DNA from: Symsagittifera roscoffensis
Lineage: Eukaryota > Xenacoelomorpha > Acoela > Convolutidae
NCBI RefSeq assembly: GCF_963678635.1
Contig: NC_087070.1
Coordinates: 30,594,390 to 30,658,389, forward strand
DNA: 64,000 nucleotides
Direction of reading: 5' to 3'
Shown here piece by piece: positions 33,054-45,600 of the stretch. Each line of letters opens with the position of its first letter. Within the stretch, counting starts at the first letter, position 1. Under the pieces are notes generated by a model. The model saw only the letters and a program-made list of their open reading frames with translations, was not told the origin of the DNA and searched no databases. The position numbers were made by a program, and so were the translations under genes.

Positions 33054-33340
33054 TGTTTTTGTTACTAATAGCTCTTAAAGGCTGTTGTTGTTCCAATTTT
33101 CGACGACAGTAATATTCGCTAGGGATGGTGTTTTACTCGCACTAGACTAGGCTCCGTTCGAAACCGATCGGTTAAAACTTATCAATTTTCCACTTTTCAA
33201 AACAAGAATACTGTTTGCGTGGCTAGTTATTTCGCACTCATAATTGTTCCGAATTGAATTGAACCAAACTAAATTTTTTTCGTTATCAATGAATTCCTTC
33301 CTAATCGATTATAGTGTTTATAATGGATACCCGGGTCGAA
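33054..33340. other. Spacer with a divergent Helentron-like 5' end
   Basis: TGTTGTTCCAATTTTCGACG at about 33080 resembles the family start but the rest is not alignable by eye. No gene. Confidence 0.35.
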
Positions 33341-33349
33341 GTGCTCACT

Positions 33350-34130
33350 TTATGTTTCGACTTTCGTAGTCGAGCACATGTCAGTGCTCGACCGAAAAAA
33401 GAATAGTCGAGACAGGGGTTTCAGTCGAGCACAGATTCGATACATACCTCGACCACGGTCGAGCACGGTCGAAACATACCTCACGCACGGTCAAGCATAG
33501 TCGAAATATACCTCGAGCACGGCCGAAATATACATCGAGAACGGTCAACCAGGGCCGAAATATACCTCGCACTCAGTCGAGCGCAGTCAAGCATGGTCGA
33601 GCACGGTAAAAAAAAAACGATTGTTTCGCGGTAAATAGGAGACAAAAAGAAATTTTCTTTCATATACAAATAGATTTTTTAACATGTCAAACTCAAATTG
33701 CATGCCAGTGTTTCAAAAATTGGATGACAAATAGTTCAAAAATAGTTCATCTCTACAAAGTAATTAAATTGCCAATAGCTCTAATCATTTCATTCTGATA
33801 AGAAAAAACATCACAAGATAATACCCGAAAAGCATACATTATAACGTTTAAATTCTGATTTAAATTTTACTCGGAAGTCGAAACATACCCCAATTCAGTC
33901 GAGCACAGTCGAAACATATCGTGCTTGGTTCGATTACGGTCGAACACATTATTTTCGGTCGAGCACGGTGGAAAAATACCTTGATTGGGTCGAGCACAGT
34001 CTAGTATATTTGTGTCGGTTGAGCACTGTCAAAACATACCGAATTCCGGTAAAGACTGCCGAAACATACCAATTTTTGTTCGAATCGGTCAAAGCTTACC
34101 AATTTTTGGTTGAGGCGGTGGAAACCTACA
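33350..34130 (+). repeat. Degenerate GTCGAGCACGGTCGAAA minisatellite, two blocks
   Basis: Irregular units built on GTCGAGCACGGTCGAAACAT-ACC occur at about 33360-33610 and again at about 33880-34130. They vary between GAGCAC, GAGCAT and GATTAC. The two blocks are separated by about 270 bases of AT-rich sequence. Open frames within are products of the repeat. Confidence 0.75.
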
Positions 34131-34849
34131 GTGAGCACCTCGATCTCAATCATTATAATATTTTTTTGTCCAAAACTATTCCAATTTTTTAAATTTAAAA
34201 CACGTTGCGTTAGATTAAGCGTGATATACTTCGGCTCAGTAATTTATATCTTATTTTCCATTTTTCTCTTCACACTTTTCTATGCGTTTTATAGTTTGGC
34301 AATGTTTGCTATTTTTTATTTAGCTTCCTTCATCCTATTTATATCTTTTTTGTCCCTCCCACATACGACCTCTCTCATGAGGACAATGAGGAAGCGGTGT
34401 AAGCGCGTGAGTGGAGAAAGCGGTTTAGAGTTAAACGGGCGTTTTACACTGAGTTAGACTTAGATTTTGAGTAGGACGTGGAAAATGAAGAAACCTTTGC
34501 AAAGTTTGCAGAAAATTTGAAAAAAATTTGCAGTTTATAATCCCAAGTAAAAAAATTATATGGATATATATTAACACAATTTCATTGATACAATTATTTA
34601 TTAGATTTTAACAGAAAAAAAACAGGTTTTATTAGGTTTAACATTAGATTTAACAGAAAAAAATGATTATAATAGAAATTTGTTTGATTTTAATCGTCTG
34701 AATTTGTAACAAAAATGGATTATAAATAAAAATATTCGAATGGAAATATTTTAGGAAGTGTTTTAGACAACACTTTTTCATTTTATTCGATATAGTCCAC
34801 TTATAATCTAGAAATTGTAGTTTATCAAATTTTCCTTAGAACCTTATCA
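34131..34849. other. No gene recognised
   Basis: AT-rich. An open frame at 34110-34457 is hydrophobic but overlaps the minisatellite edge and is not supported. 34560-34720 has short imperfect repeats of TTTAACAGAAAAAAA-type sequence. Confidence 0.4.
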
Positions 34850-34910
34850 AGACCAGTTAGGTGGCCGCCGAAACACTAAGAGTTTCGCCCTGATATGCAA
34901 GCAGGCTTGT
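34850..34910 (+). repeat. 3' end of an older Helentron-like copy
   Basis: GGTGGCCGCCGAAACACTAA, a weak hairpin around GTTTCGCCC, then GCAGGCTTGT. It ends at 34910, directly against the next copy. Confidence 0.6.
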
Positions 34911-35422
34911 TGTTCCGACTTTCGATACGAAAGTAACGGAATATTTGAGCTCGGGTGGGTTTTTTCTTCAGACAAATTTCAAATTTTTAACTAGCCATTT
35001 TTGACGGAATTCTTTTATATCATTCAAAAGGTATTGTTGTCCTGAGCTTAAATTTGAAAAGATATTTCACCTGTGATCATTTTTTGTAAAGTTATTACCA
35101 TTTTGATCGAATTGGGACAATTAACGCGCGATATATTTTGCCCTAATAACGCGTAAGCGGAGATTTAATCCGTCTTAGAAATCGTTCCAAATTGGTTGAA
35201 AAAAGCTGAATTGCCATAATTGATTAGTAACAAGGAGCGAAATCTATCCTTTTGTACTTTATATGGCCTGTGGGGTGATGATTTTTTAATTAAATTCAAA
35301 TTTTTGGAAGAAAAAAATTTCATTTTGTTTTATGAAATTTTTTTTTAATGTTATTACTGCTCCATAAACCTTAAAAGGCAGTCGGGACTTTCAGGGCTTT
35401 GCCCTGATACAAGCAGTCTTGT
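34911..35422 (+). repeat. Helentron-like element (subfamily 1), complete copy
   Basis: TGTTCCGACTTTCGATACGA at the start. Near the end are AGGCAGTCGGGACTTTCAGG, a hairpin (CAGGGC-TTT-GCCCTG) and AAGCAGTCTTGT. Small internal deletion near 35090. No spacer separates it from the preceding element end. Confidence 0.9.
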
Positions 35423-36475
35423 TAAAATTTAAAATTCATTATAATTATTATGTTAAACTGCTCAAATTCTTTCTTTAAAACTATTTTCGCGTATTAAGGA
35501 GAACGAGGATTCTGTATGCTTGTGGTTTGTTTATTGTCCCTTCTGCATACGACCTGATCCATTTCTTGTCCCTCTACCTCCATTTTGGCACTGTAAGTTT
35601 ACAAATTTACCGTCACAGTACACTCGATGGCGGTTTCGAGCATGAAGTGAAAAATATAGAAATTTTAGCAAACTTCTGCAAATATTTGGAAAAATTATCT
35701 GGAGGTTATAAGCACACACAAACAACCATAACTGATTTTAAGCCGTTTTTTTTGTTATTAGATTTTGGTTTCACATAAACAATCGATTATAATGACAACT
35801 TGACCGATTTTAAATTTTTAAGTTTGCAGCAAAAATGGATTATTTTTGTCAATATTATAGACGATAATTTTCCATTAGAATCGTAATAATCCTTTATGAT
35901 TCAGAGTTATTACTTTATCAAGTTTTGATTGAAATTTATTGGATAACAGTCAAGAAACAGTGGCAACACTCAGTTTTTGCCTTAGTATACGACCAGGCGT
36001 GTTGATTTTTGATAATTTAGTGATTTCGGTGTTTTGGTTCGTCGCAACTCCTGTAAAACGTTCATAACAGTTGTTAACTAGAGTAGAGCTAGTTTTGTCA
36101 GCAGACTGACTTTCTAAAAACGAAAAATTAGCAATAAGTCAAAAACTAAAATTGAAATTGGATTTATAACAGGGATGCACCGGTTTGTCCATTTTTTTTT
36201 GAAATTTGAAATTATTGTGCGCAAGTCACTGAATACTTCAGATATTCAACTCTCTAATTAGCATTTTTCAACGGATTTTTTTAAAATAGCCTGAAAACTA
36301 TTAAAACTTGAGCTTGAAATTAAATAGGTCTCACACACCAGCGACGTTTGTACTTAAGAACACGGGCTCTAAAGAAATGACAAAAATTGGTTTAAAATTT
36401 CCAAAATTTTCAATCAACATGCAGTCTAAACGGGGTATTAGTACGTTTCAAAACAGATTTCGCATTTTAATTTTT
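35423..36475. other. No gene recognised
   Basis: AT-rich. Motifs at 35960-36000 (CGACCAGGCGTGTT) faintly recall an eroded element end. Nothing else. Confidence 0.4.
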
Positions 36476-37003
36476 TGTTCCGACTTTCGATACGGAAGTA
36501 ACGGAATATTTGTGCTCGGGGTGGGTTTTTTTTCTTCAGACAAATTTCGACTTTTTCACTAGCCACTTTTGACGGAATTTTTTATATCATTCGAAAGGTA
36601 TTGTTGTCCTGAGCTCAAATTTGAAAAGATATTTTACCTGTGACCACTTTTCGTAAAGTTATGGGGGTTTAAAGATTGCCATTTTGGCCAATTTGGAACA
36701 ATTAACGCGCGATATATTTCGCGCTATTAACGCGTAAGCGGAGATTTAATCCGTCTTATAAATCGTTCCCAATTGGTTGAACGAAGCTAATTTGCCATAA
36801 TTGATTTGTTACAAGGAGCAAAATCTATCCTTTTTTTTACTTTATATGGCGTGTGGGGGGATGGTTTTCATAAAGGTTTTCAAATTTTACAAAAAAAAAT
36901 TATTTTGTTTCATTTCGTTTATGTTTTAATGTTGTTACTGCTCCATGAACCTTAAAAGGCAGTCGGAACATTCAGGGCTTCGTCCTGATACGAGCAGTCT
37001 TGT
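36476..37003 (+). repeat. Helentron-like element (subfamily 1), complete copy
   Basis: Starts TGTTCCGACTTTCGATACGG. Ends AGTCGGAACATTCAGGGCTT, CGTCCTGATACGAGCAGTCT, TGT; one hairpin base is changed. Downstream flank TGAACTTAAATTTGCGTGC resembles the flank of the next copy. Confidence 0.9.
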
Positions 37004-37227
37004 TTGAACTTAAATTTGCGTGCTAACTGAACATTTGCATTGTTTGAATAATAGATTGAATTTTATAGTGTGGTTGTTTTTTTTCTAGCCTTTTTCGAAA
37101 TAGACAAATTTCGATTTTTCTCTAGTTTTTTAGAATAAGGTTTTTAAACCATGTGAAAGATATTAACGTTCTGAGCTCTAACTTTATCTTTAAAAATTTT
37201 TTTACTTAAATTTGTTTGTAAATTTAT

Positions 37228-37586
37228 TGTTCCACTTTCGATACGAAAGTAACGGAATATTTGTGCTCGGAATGGGTTTTTTTTCTTCAGACAAATTTTG
37301 ACTTTTTAACTAGCCATTTTTGACGGAGTTTTTTATATCAGTCAAAAAGTATTGTTGTCTTGAGCTCAAATTTGAAAAGATGTTCTACCTGTGATCATCA
37401 TTCGTAAAGTTACCATTTTGGCCCATTTGGTAGTTTTCATATGATAGTTTTCATAAAGGTTTTCAATTTTTAGAAAAAAAAATCATTTTGTTTCATTTCA
37501 TTTATGTTTTAATGTTGTTACTGCTCCTTGAACCTTAAAAGGCAGTCGGAACATTCAGGGCTTCGCCCTGATACGAGCAGTCTTGT
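37228..37586 (+). repeat. Helentron-like element (subfamily 1), internally deleted copy
   Basis: Starts TGTTCCACTTTCGATACG (one G lost from the terminal repeat). It lacks the GCGCGATAT...TTAAGCGG middle. Ends CGAGCAGTCTTGT. It is followed by TTGAACTTAAAATTGCGTCC, nearly the flank of the copy at 36476-37003, so the two lie in duplicated surroundings. Confidence 0.85.
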
Positions 37587-37801
37587 TTGAACTTAAAATT
37601 GCGTCCAAACAGAACATTTGCAATGAAAAAATTATGAATTTTTGTGTTTCTAAATTTTTATCAACTAAAGCTACTCCAGACACGTTAAACGGTTGCTTGA
37701 ACAGTCAGGGATTTGCTCATTCAGGCTTTGCTATGAGACAAATGTTTTAGTTGCAGTTTAATCTGAACTAAAAAGTTTAAGCACATTGGACACAAAACAC
37801 G

Positions 37802-38346
37802 ACCAAGACTGCTCGTATCAGGGCGAAGCGCTGAATGTTCCGACTGCCTTTTAAGGTTTCTGGAGCAGCAGTAATAACATAAAAAATAAAATAAAATAAA
37901 ATAAAATGAAATTTTTTTTTCTAAAATTTGAAATTTTTTAATGAAAATCATCCCCCCACACGCCATATAAAGTACAAAAAGATAGATTTCGTTCCTTGTA
38001 ACAAATCAATTATGGCAAATTAGCTTCGTTCAACCAATTGGGAACGATTTATAAGACGGATTAAATCTCCGCTTACGCGTTAATAGCGCGAATTATATCG
38101 CGCGTTAATTGTCCTAAATTGGTCAAAATGGCCAAAATGGCAATCTTTAAACCCTCATAACTTTACGAAAAATGATCACAGGTGAAGTATCTTTTCAAAT
38201 TTAAGCTCAGGACAACAATGGCTTTCGAATGATATTAAAAAAATTCCGTCAAAAATGGCTAGTTAAAAAGTCGAAATTTGTCTGAAGAAAAAAAAACACA
38301 CCCCGATCACAAATATTCCGTTACTTTCGTATCGAAAGTCGGAACA
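37802..38346 (-). repeat. Helentron-like element (subfamily 1), complete minus-strand copy
   Basis: Read on the minus strand: TGTTCCGACTTTCGATACGA at 38346. The end block is AGTCGGAACATTCAGCGCTT, hairpin, then CGAGCAGTCTTGG at 37802. An AAAAT-type microsatellite lies at 37885-37907. All internal landmarks are present. Confidence 0.9.
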
Positions 38347-38799
38347 ATTAATTGTTTGAATTGGGAAAACTCAGTCTAGATTAGGCGTCAATTTAAAACT
38401 GATCCATTTTATGTTTATCATTTTCATAACGTTAGTCTGCTTTGCTTAAACGCTTTCTACTATTTTTGCTCCTATTTTTGGAGAACGAGTAAATTATATG
38501 CTTTGTATTGGTTTTTTCTTCAGGCAAGTTTTCTACAATAAGCTAGTGTAGTGTTAACGCGGATGAGCTACGCGCTAACCTGAATGCGTTTTGAGCCTAT
38601 GTTAACTTCTTGTTTAAGCCTTTGAAGACATTAGCCATGATGTTAAAAGCAAAACACGAATTTTATTGCTGCACTCAAAAATGTATTTTTTTTGCTCAAA
38701 CTTAGATTCTGCGACCTCATGAGAGCAAGATTCTTTACCTCAACAATTAACTTGTATTGCAGGCTTATAAAAGAAACATAGGACTAAACTGAATGAATT
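38347..38799. other. Spacer, no gene seen
   Basis: AT-rich, nothing supportable. Confidence 0.4.
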
Positions 38800-39210
38800 C
38801 GGTTTGGCATCGGAACTACTTTTGACCTAGCCAGTTTTGTGTTTATACTATCTAAAAGATATTGATGATGGAGCTCACTTTGAAACAAACATTTCACCTG
38901 TGTTGAATTTTTCAAAATTTGAATTGGTTAAAAAAGTGCCAATTGTGCTAATTTGGGCAATGGGCGCTTGATGTTTTATTGTTCTTTTAAAGCGTAATTT
39001 TGAACCAATCATTTTGAAACTATTTTTACCTTGCTAGTCGCAAATTGCAAAGCTTAGTACTTACATAGTGTACGAGGAGGATATAAAAAGAAAAATATTT
39101 TGCTCTGAAATTTTATCAGTTTTTGAGTTTCTCAAAAAATTAAATGTTCCTTAGACCTTAATTGGGTAGTCGGAATATTCAAAGTTTTGACCTGATAAGA
39201 GCAGTCTTGT
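38800..39210 (+). repeat. Helentron-like element (subfamily 1), old fragment
   Basis: Weak landmarks TTTGACCTAGCCAGTTTTG, ACATTTCACCTGTGTTGAA and TGGGCAATGGGCGC are in family order. The end TAGTCGGAATATTCAAAG, then GATAAGAGCAGTCTTGT is clear. Confidence 0.65.
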
Positions 39211-39652
39211 TATCTTTTCGTTTTTTTTTCTTTCATGCAACGCCTCTGCAACTGTACGTCTAGTTTGGCCGTTGTCACACCGGATTGGCCATTATGAGCT
39301 CAATTTTAAACAATAAGTTTTGATATTGAACAGATCGCCAAGCAAAACGACAAAACACTCGCGTATCTGATGATTGAATTAAGCCGAATGATTGAATAAC
39401 TCGGATGAAATTGAGATCGGATTCTTCTTCCCACTGTTTTTTCCAAGAAAGTTATAAAAAATGCTAGTTTGTTTTTGGGATAAAACTCGTTCGATACGAA
39501 AAGGAACCTAATTTAGAATTGTTTTGCTTGTCGATTTAATGACCAAACTTCGAAAAACGTGCTTTTCAAAACACTAGGGAGAAAGAGGATTTGGACTCTC
39601 TTTGTTAGATGGCAGGGTTAGTTGGGTGAAAAACAAAAATTAAACTTTCCAG

Positions 39653-42600
39653 ATTTGCCCTTTTTGAAATTGAAAATATGGGAGAGAAAAGCACTCGATG
39701 GTACTAAAATGTACAAAACTAATGTTTCAGTTGCATCGGCAAGAGAGCAATTTGACGGCCAAAAAGTGGATTACGACTATTTTCACAATAGACTGGTGGC
39801 TGAACAAGAACAGAAAGAACTTATCGAGACACGAACATTACAAGAGTTTAAAGGTAGTGTTTTCTCAGATCTTTATTCTCCGCTTATATTTTCTCCCGAA
39901 ACTATGAACCTCGCGCTTTGAAACTCCCAAAAAAATTGGTTACAGAATAATGTTATACTCAGGGCGGATTTAGGGGAGGGGGGCAGCCCCCCCCCCCTCC
40001 CCTCAAGGATTCGAGCTCTCACCAACCAAAGGGTCCCCTCTTTGGTATTATTTTATGGCATCCCTTCGGCGCCAATATATACTAATTTTGAAGTGAAGCC
40101 CGCGCCAAAAACTTTTTGGTCAAAATACGGCCCTTATAGTGTTCTGGAGTGCTCGGAATATCAATTTGGTCGACCTACAAAAAGGTCGACAAAACTTTGA
40201 AAAATTTTATGAAAATCCGCATCCCCCCTCGAGAAAACCCTAGATCAGCCTCTGGTTTTACTCATCCACATTCATGCGAGCTGATGGAGAAAAAACGGGT
40301 GATTTTCAGATATTTTTTCAGCTACTTCAGTAAATTAATGATTCTGTAAATTAATTAATTTAGCTTTTCAAATTCGACCATAATAGGTAGTAGTCTGTTT
40401 TTGAAAAACATCGTTACATTTTTCCCTTAACCTTTTATTTTTTTTTTAAAACAGACAGAGTGAATGATTTGCGTACAAAGGTCAATGTTTTTGCGGATCC
40501 TATCAAAGACAAACTTGAATCAGAGCTTGATTCCTTGGTCATCCGCGCATTGCGAGAGATGGTGCCTGATTCAAAATTATCTCAGATAAATTCAACTGCG
40601 GTCCTCGACATTTTGGATGTCCCGCAGAGCAGCGGCCAAATGATATCTGTTGCGGACACCGTTGAGAAATTGTCACGTGATCTTGAGATGACGGTCGCGG
40701 AAGTAGATGCGCTTACAGTAAACATGACTGGAGGTATGGCTAATTAAAGTTGTTTACGGTTTTATTTTTCACGTTTTAATAATCTTTTTCAATGGCAGCA
40801 CATCCGCGTTTTAGACTGCCTGATTAATTTCGAAAGAGTACTTTAAACTTGTAAAGACAACCTTGGCGCCAAATAATTCATTTTAAGTTGTGGCGGACCA
40901 AAAAGCTGTTAACTGTTTTTGCATTCAGCGACAAATTTTATTTCACGGACTTATTCCTAATTTTTGGCAGACTATTTACGAGCCAATTTCATTGAAATCT
41001 AACGCGCGAGGTGGATTTTTTCCCGCCCAAAAAACAAATATGCGCACCCATTCGTTATGTTTGAAAAAATAACCGAATTGGATTAGATCATGAATATCAT
41101 TTGAATGAATGAGACAATGAGATAATGAGACTGAAAATTCACTCCCACTCCTTAGGAAGGAAGACTACCAAGGTCTACGTGGACTTCGATCCCCGCACTG
41201 CCCCCTCCTCCAGATCCCTCTCCCCCTTCCTCACAGTGTTTGATGAGATACATCAGACCGAGGGTTGCTTCGAGTGGGCCTCGAATGGAGACTGGACCAT
41301 ACTGACCTTTGACCCCATTGCTGTGGACTACATCAGTGTCCTGTCCCCAAAGGATCATACCTGTTAGTTCACAAAAAATGAGCTAAAGATTACCCCAGAT
41401 TTTTGATGAAACTTCATCTGCTTTAAAATATATGAAAATTTATCATATCTATGAATTATCATATTTATAAAAATCATCATCTGTTTTGAAGCGGAGTAGG
41501 GCTACAAAATTTGTTTAAAAATAATTTTACAAAACAGTTATGGAGGTTTTTAACAATCCGCTCGCCCTAATTTAGTACATAAGATTTTCATCATTATTTC
41601 AACATCTAATAGTTGAACCTTCAAAATCAATATATTCTTAATCAGATCACTTAGAAAAATAATTTAACAAATTATAGGTTGAGAATCTCTAAAGCATTTT
41701 TAAGGAAAATGGCATTAGGATGACTTTCAATCGATCAAAATCTTGTTTTTTAGACGCCGAGCTAAGCAATTAGTTGTTTATTGAGGTGGAGGATCATAAG
41801 TTGGCCTGTTTAAAGAAAGGATGATATACACAGCTGATATAAAACATCCGGACAAAACGATCAAAACTTGGAAATTAAAACGCATTTTTCTCAAACTGGA
41901 TTAGTTTAGGTGAGAAAAGACAAAGAGAAAAATTGCTTCCAATTTTAACAAGGTTAATATGGTGTATTTTTTTGCGAATTTTGAACTCAATTTTAGCCCA
42001 AAGCCGATCCTTTTTGGCTTTTTAGGTCAATCAAAAGTACCCCGAAACTACCTTATCAATTATTGATAAAATTGACAAAAGTGGGCTTCTTATATAGTCC
42101 AACAAAATTTAGGAATAGTAAACTTTCTTAAAAACTGTATAAGAAACATAATTTTCAGAAAATTTTCAAAAAATTTTCTTTTTTTTTACTATTTTAAATT
42201 CCCTATTTTATTTGAAAAAATTTCAAAAGCATTTTAACGATTTTTTAAAAGTTTATCTCTTTTAGGTATTGTTGGGTTACATAAGAGAATCTTTTTGATA
42301 TAATTTTGTCAGCAATTAGTAGGGCCGTTTTTGCGTAATTTTCGAATGACTAAAAACAGCCAGAAAGGGTCGGTTGCGATCCGTTTTGACTGGATGTTTT
42401 AAATCATCACTGTAGAAACTTTTTCCAACTTATCGGAGCTCAAAATTGAAAAAATTGAGAAAAATAAGCGATAAGCGCAGCCAGCCGTAAGAGCGAAGAT
42501 TGATGAGAACTTTCGCGCATTTGTTTTTTTTTGCGCATGAGAATAGCCCCGAAGATGTTTATCTGATCCAATTGGTTATGCGGTCCCAAAAGCAATAATA

Positions 42601-45600
42601 ATCAACCAAAGTAATATTAATCTAACAAGCTAAAAGCTATCAGATGTTGAGGGGACCAAAATACCATTATATGGGCTCTCCTCAAAAACTCCAAAATTTT
42701 CCAAAGGTTTTGTTTCTCAATGTTACAGGAAAACTCGAAGAGTAGACGTGAAATTTCAATTTTGAAAATTTAGTGGATCGGCGGCTGCGATTGTTCTGCA
42801 CAAAAATTCTTTTTTTTTTCAACAATCTACACTTCCGAAACTTCTTGATGATGATTTTTGGCATAGCTAACTTTCAAAAAAATTTGTTGTTACTTCGACA
42901 TTTTTCAGGCCAAATTTGCAAAAACTGTAGAGCACTGTTTTTTCCGCATCAATTTAAAGTTTCATTTTTGCTGCAGTTTGTTAGTGTTAGTATTGATAAA
43001 GTTATCAAACAACCTAAACATTTGAAAAGTTTTTTACAACTCAATATCTCACATGCAAACTTACTGACAAACAAAATTTATGTATCTCACGTTGAAAATA
43101 AAAAATAATACAAAGCATTTAGGAAGCACAACTGGAAAAAACGGGAATTATGCTGCGTAAATTAATGAAAGCTTAAGTTATGTGGCCAGCAGAAAACTAT
43201 CTAATTACCAGGTTCCATCATTGATTTACTTTAAGTACAAGGAAGCTACATTTTTTTTTGATCTGGCAATCACAAAAAACGGAAATGAAATGCGTTTTCC
43301 TCGACGCGATTTTATTTACCTCGCCAGGACCGACCAAATTTTCATATATCACAAACTTTATGTCCCTTAATTTCCCAGAAAATTGTATGAAACTTTCGGA
43401 AAGTGTATGAAGTTGTATCACTCGCAAAAAGTTTTTATGTCTTACATCAAAAACGTATGACAAGCAGTGCTTCATGCATGAAGTTTGAATGTATAGATTT
43501 TTTCTATGAAAAAAATTTAAAATTTTTGTAAGTTCTGAATTGGAGTTTTGTCCGAAAAGACAAAACCTAGGGCTGAAATCTTATAAAGTTTTATACAATT
43601 ACTGTCAAAAGAAGTAACTTTTTGTATGAAGCTAGAAGCTTCTACCTTAAAAAATACAGTGGTGAAAATAAGGGATTGTTTTTTAATTTGGCATATAATT
43701 TTAATGGCATTTAATCAGCCACATCTTAGCAAACAAATCAACACATGTAATTGAAGACAGGCAAACGCATTTCGGTGAAATACTTGAATAATTTGTGGGT
43801 AAATTTTAGAGTGGACTATGTTATGGACAAAATTCTTAAAATTTTACAAATGATATTCAAAAGTTTGTTTGAGCATAGAAGACTCACACACAATTTTGTC
43901 TTTTATTTCATGAAATTATGCTTGTCATATAGTTTTTATACAAGTAATGCTTTTTAATGATCAAAAAATTTTAAAAGCGTCGAGGTAAAAATTTTGTTTT
44001 AAACGTCTTTTGTATGAATAATTGAACGCCAAACAATTTTTAGACACACAGTCTGTTTTTTTTGTAGGCAAGTTCAACCAGGTCAGAAACTATGCAGTTG
44101 GTCTTACTTAAAATGGCAAAAATTGCATTGAACGCAAATTAGGATGCCTATTTTTTTTTTAAATTTTGTTGTTACTTCTACGTTTTTCATGTCAAGTTTG
44201 CAGTCCAATATTTTTAACTACTGTTCTAGAATTGCATTTTAGTTGCAGCTTACCAATATTAGGATTTCTGAGCGCAAAATTTCATCAAAAAAACTAAACA
44301 GTTTGAAAAAGTTTTTACAATTACATATTGAAAAACAAAAGTTGTTCGTTTATCAAGTTGAAAATAACGCAAAGCATTTACGAAGCTTGATTGATAGAAA
44401 CGGGAATTATGCTTCAGAATTCAAGAAATGCTCAAATAATAGAGCCAGCAGAAGACTATTGATTTACCAGGTCCCATTTTTGATTTACTCAAAAGACAAG
44501 GGAACCACTTTTTTTGTTCCAGACGTTATCAAAAAATCAAATTTAAATGCGTTTTTTATTAACGCGGTTATAGTTATCTCACCGGGTTGACCAAAAAAAT
44601 GGAAGCATAAAACTTTTACTAAATATTTTAATCATTAACTCGAGAAATTTCCGTCCCGCGTTTTTCTATAATCTCTTGCGTACAGAAGGAAACCTTTAAT
44701 TTTTCATATGTTTAGCATTTGTTTTTAATGGCCCGTTTTTAGCTATATCTTAGCACTTAAAATGAACAAAAAACACAAAAATTTTAAAACACAGAAAACG
44801 TTTTGGTGTAATACTTGGATACTTTTGTGCATAATTCAAACTGCCAAGCTACGTTACAGACAAAGAAATTTATAATTTTATATGCACTGTTTCATTAAAA
44901 TGTTTTTTGAGCAAAGAAGACTTCAACAAATTTTCACTTTGTTTTCTTTGCAAATTTGCTTTCCATACAATTTTCATTCAAGAAAATTGTCTGTTTTTTT
45001 AATGATTAGAAAACTTCAAAATCGTCGAGAAGACAAAAAAATTTGTTTTAAAGGTTTTGTGTATGAATAAATATATGACAAACAACTTAGACACTCAATT
45101 TTTGAAGTTGTGCGGTAAGCAAGTTTTTTTTTGTGGGGAGGTTGAACCGAGTCTGAGAAATTTTGTATTTGACTAGGATTGCCGCGGTCGCCAAATCTGA
45201 ACCTGGCAAAGTTTGATCCTTCCGTTTCCTGGGTCACCGCGCTTGCGCCGTCTCAACCTTGGTCGCAGCAGTCGCGACGGAATTTCACTATAATTGAAGT
45301 CGGGAAATGGAAATGTTTGATGGGTATTGTCGCGCAGATCGCATATGTTGCTCGAATTGGTTGTGCCGCTGAGATATCAGGTCGCGCCTTTCGCATCATT
45401 GCATGGTCGCAATGGTCGCGCGGTCTCCATCACGTTCGCGTAATTTTTTTACTTAGTTTTCCGGTCGCGAAAGTCTACAAATGACAAATTCGGTCGCGAA
45501 AGACGGGATAAAATCGAATAATTGTCGCGCCGTCTCCACTTCGGTCACAATATTCGCAAAAAATTTTTTTGCTGGTGAAAGTCGGAAATACCAGTTTTGG

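Noticed and set aside
33381-33669. Minus-strand open frames in the minisatellite
   Set aside because: The peptides are repetitive products of the GTCGAGCAC repeat.
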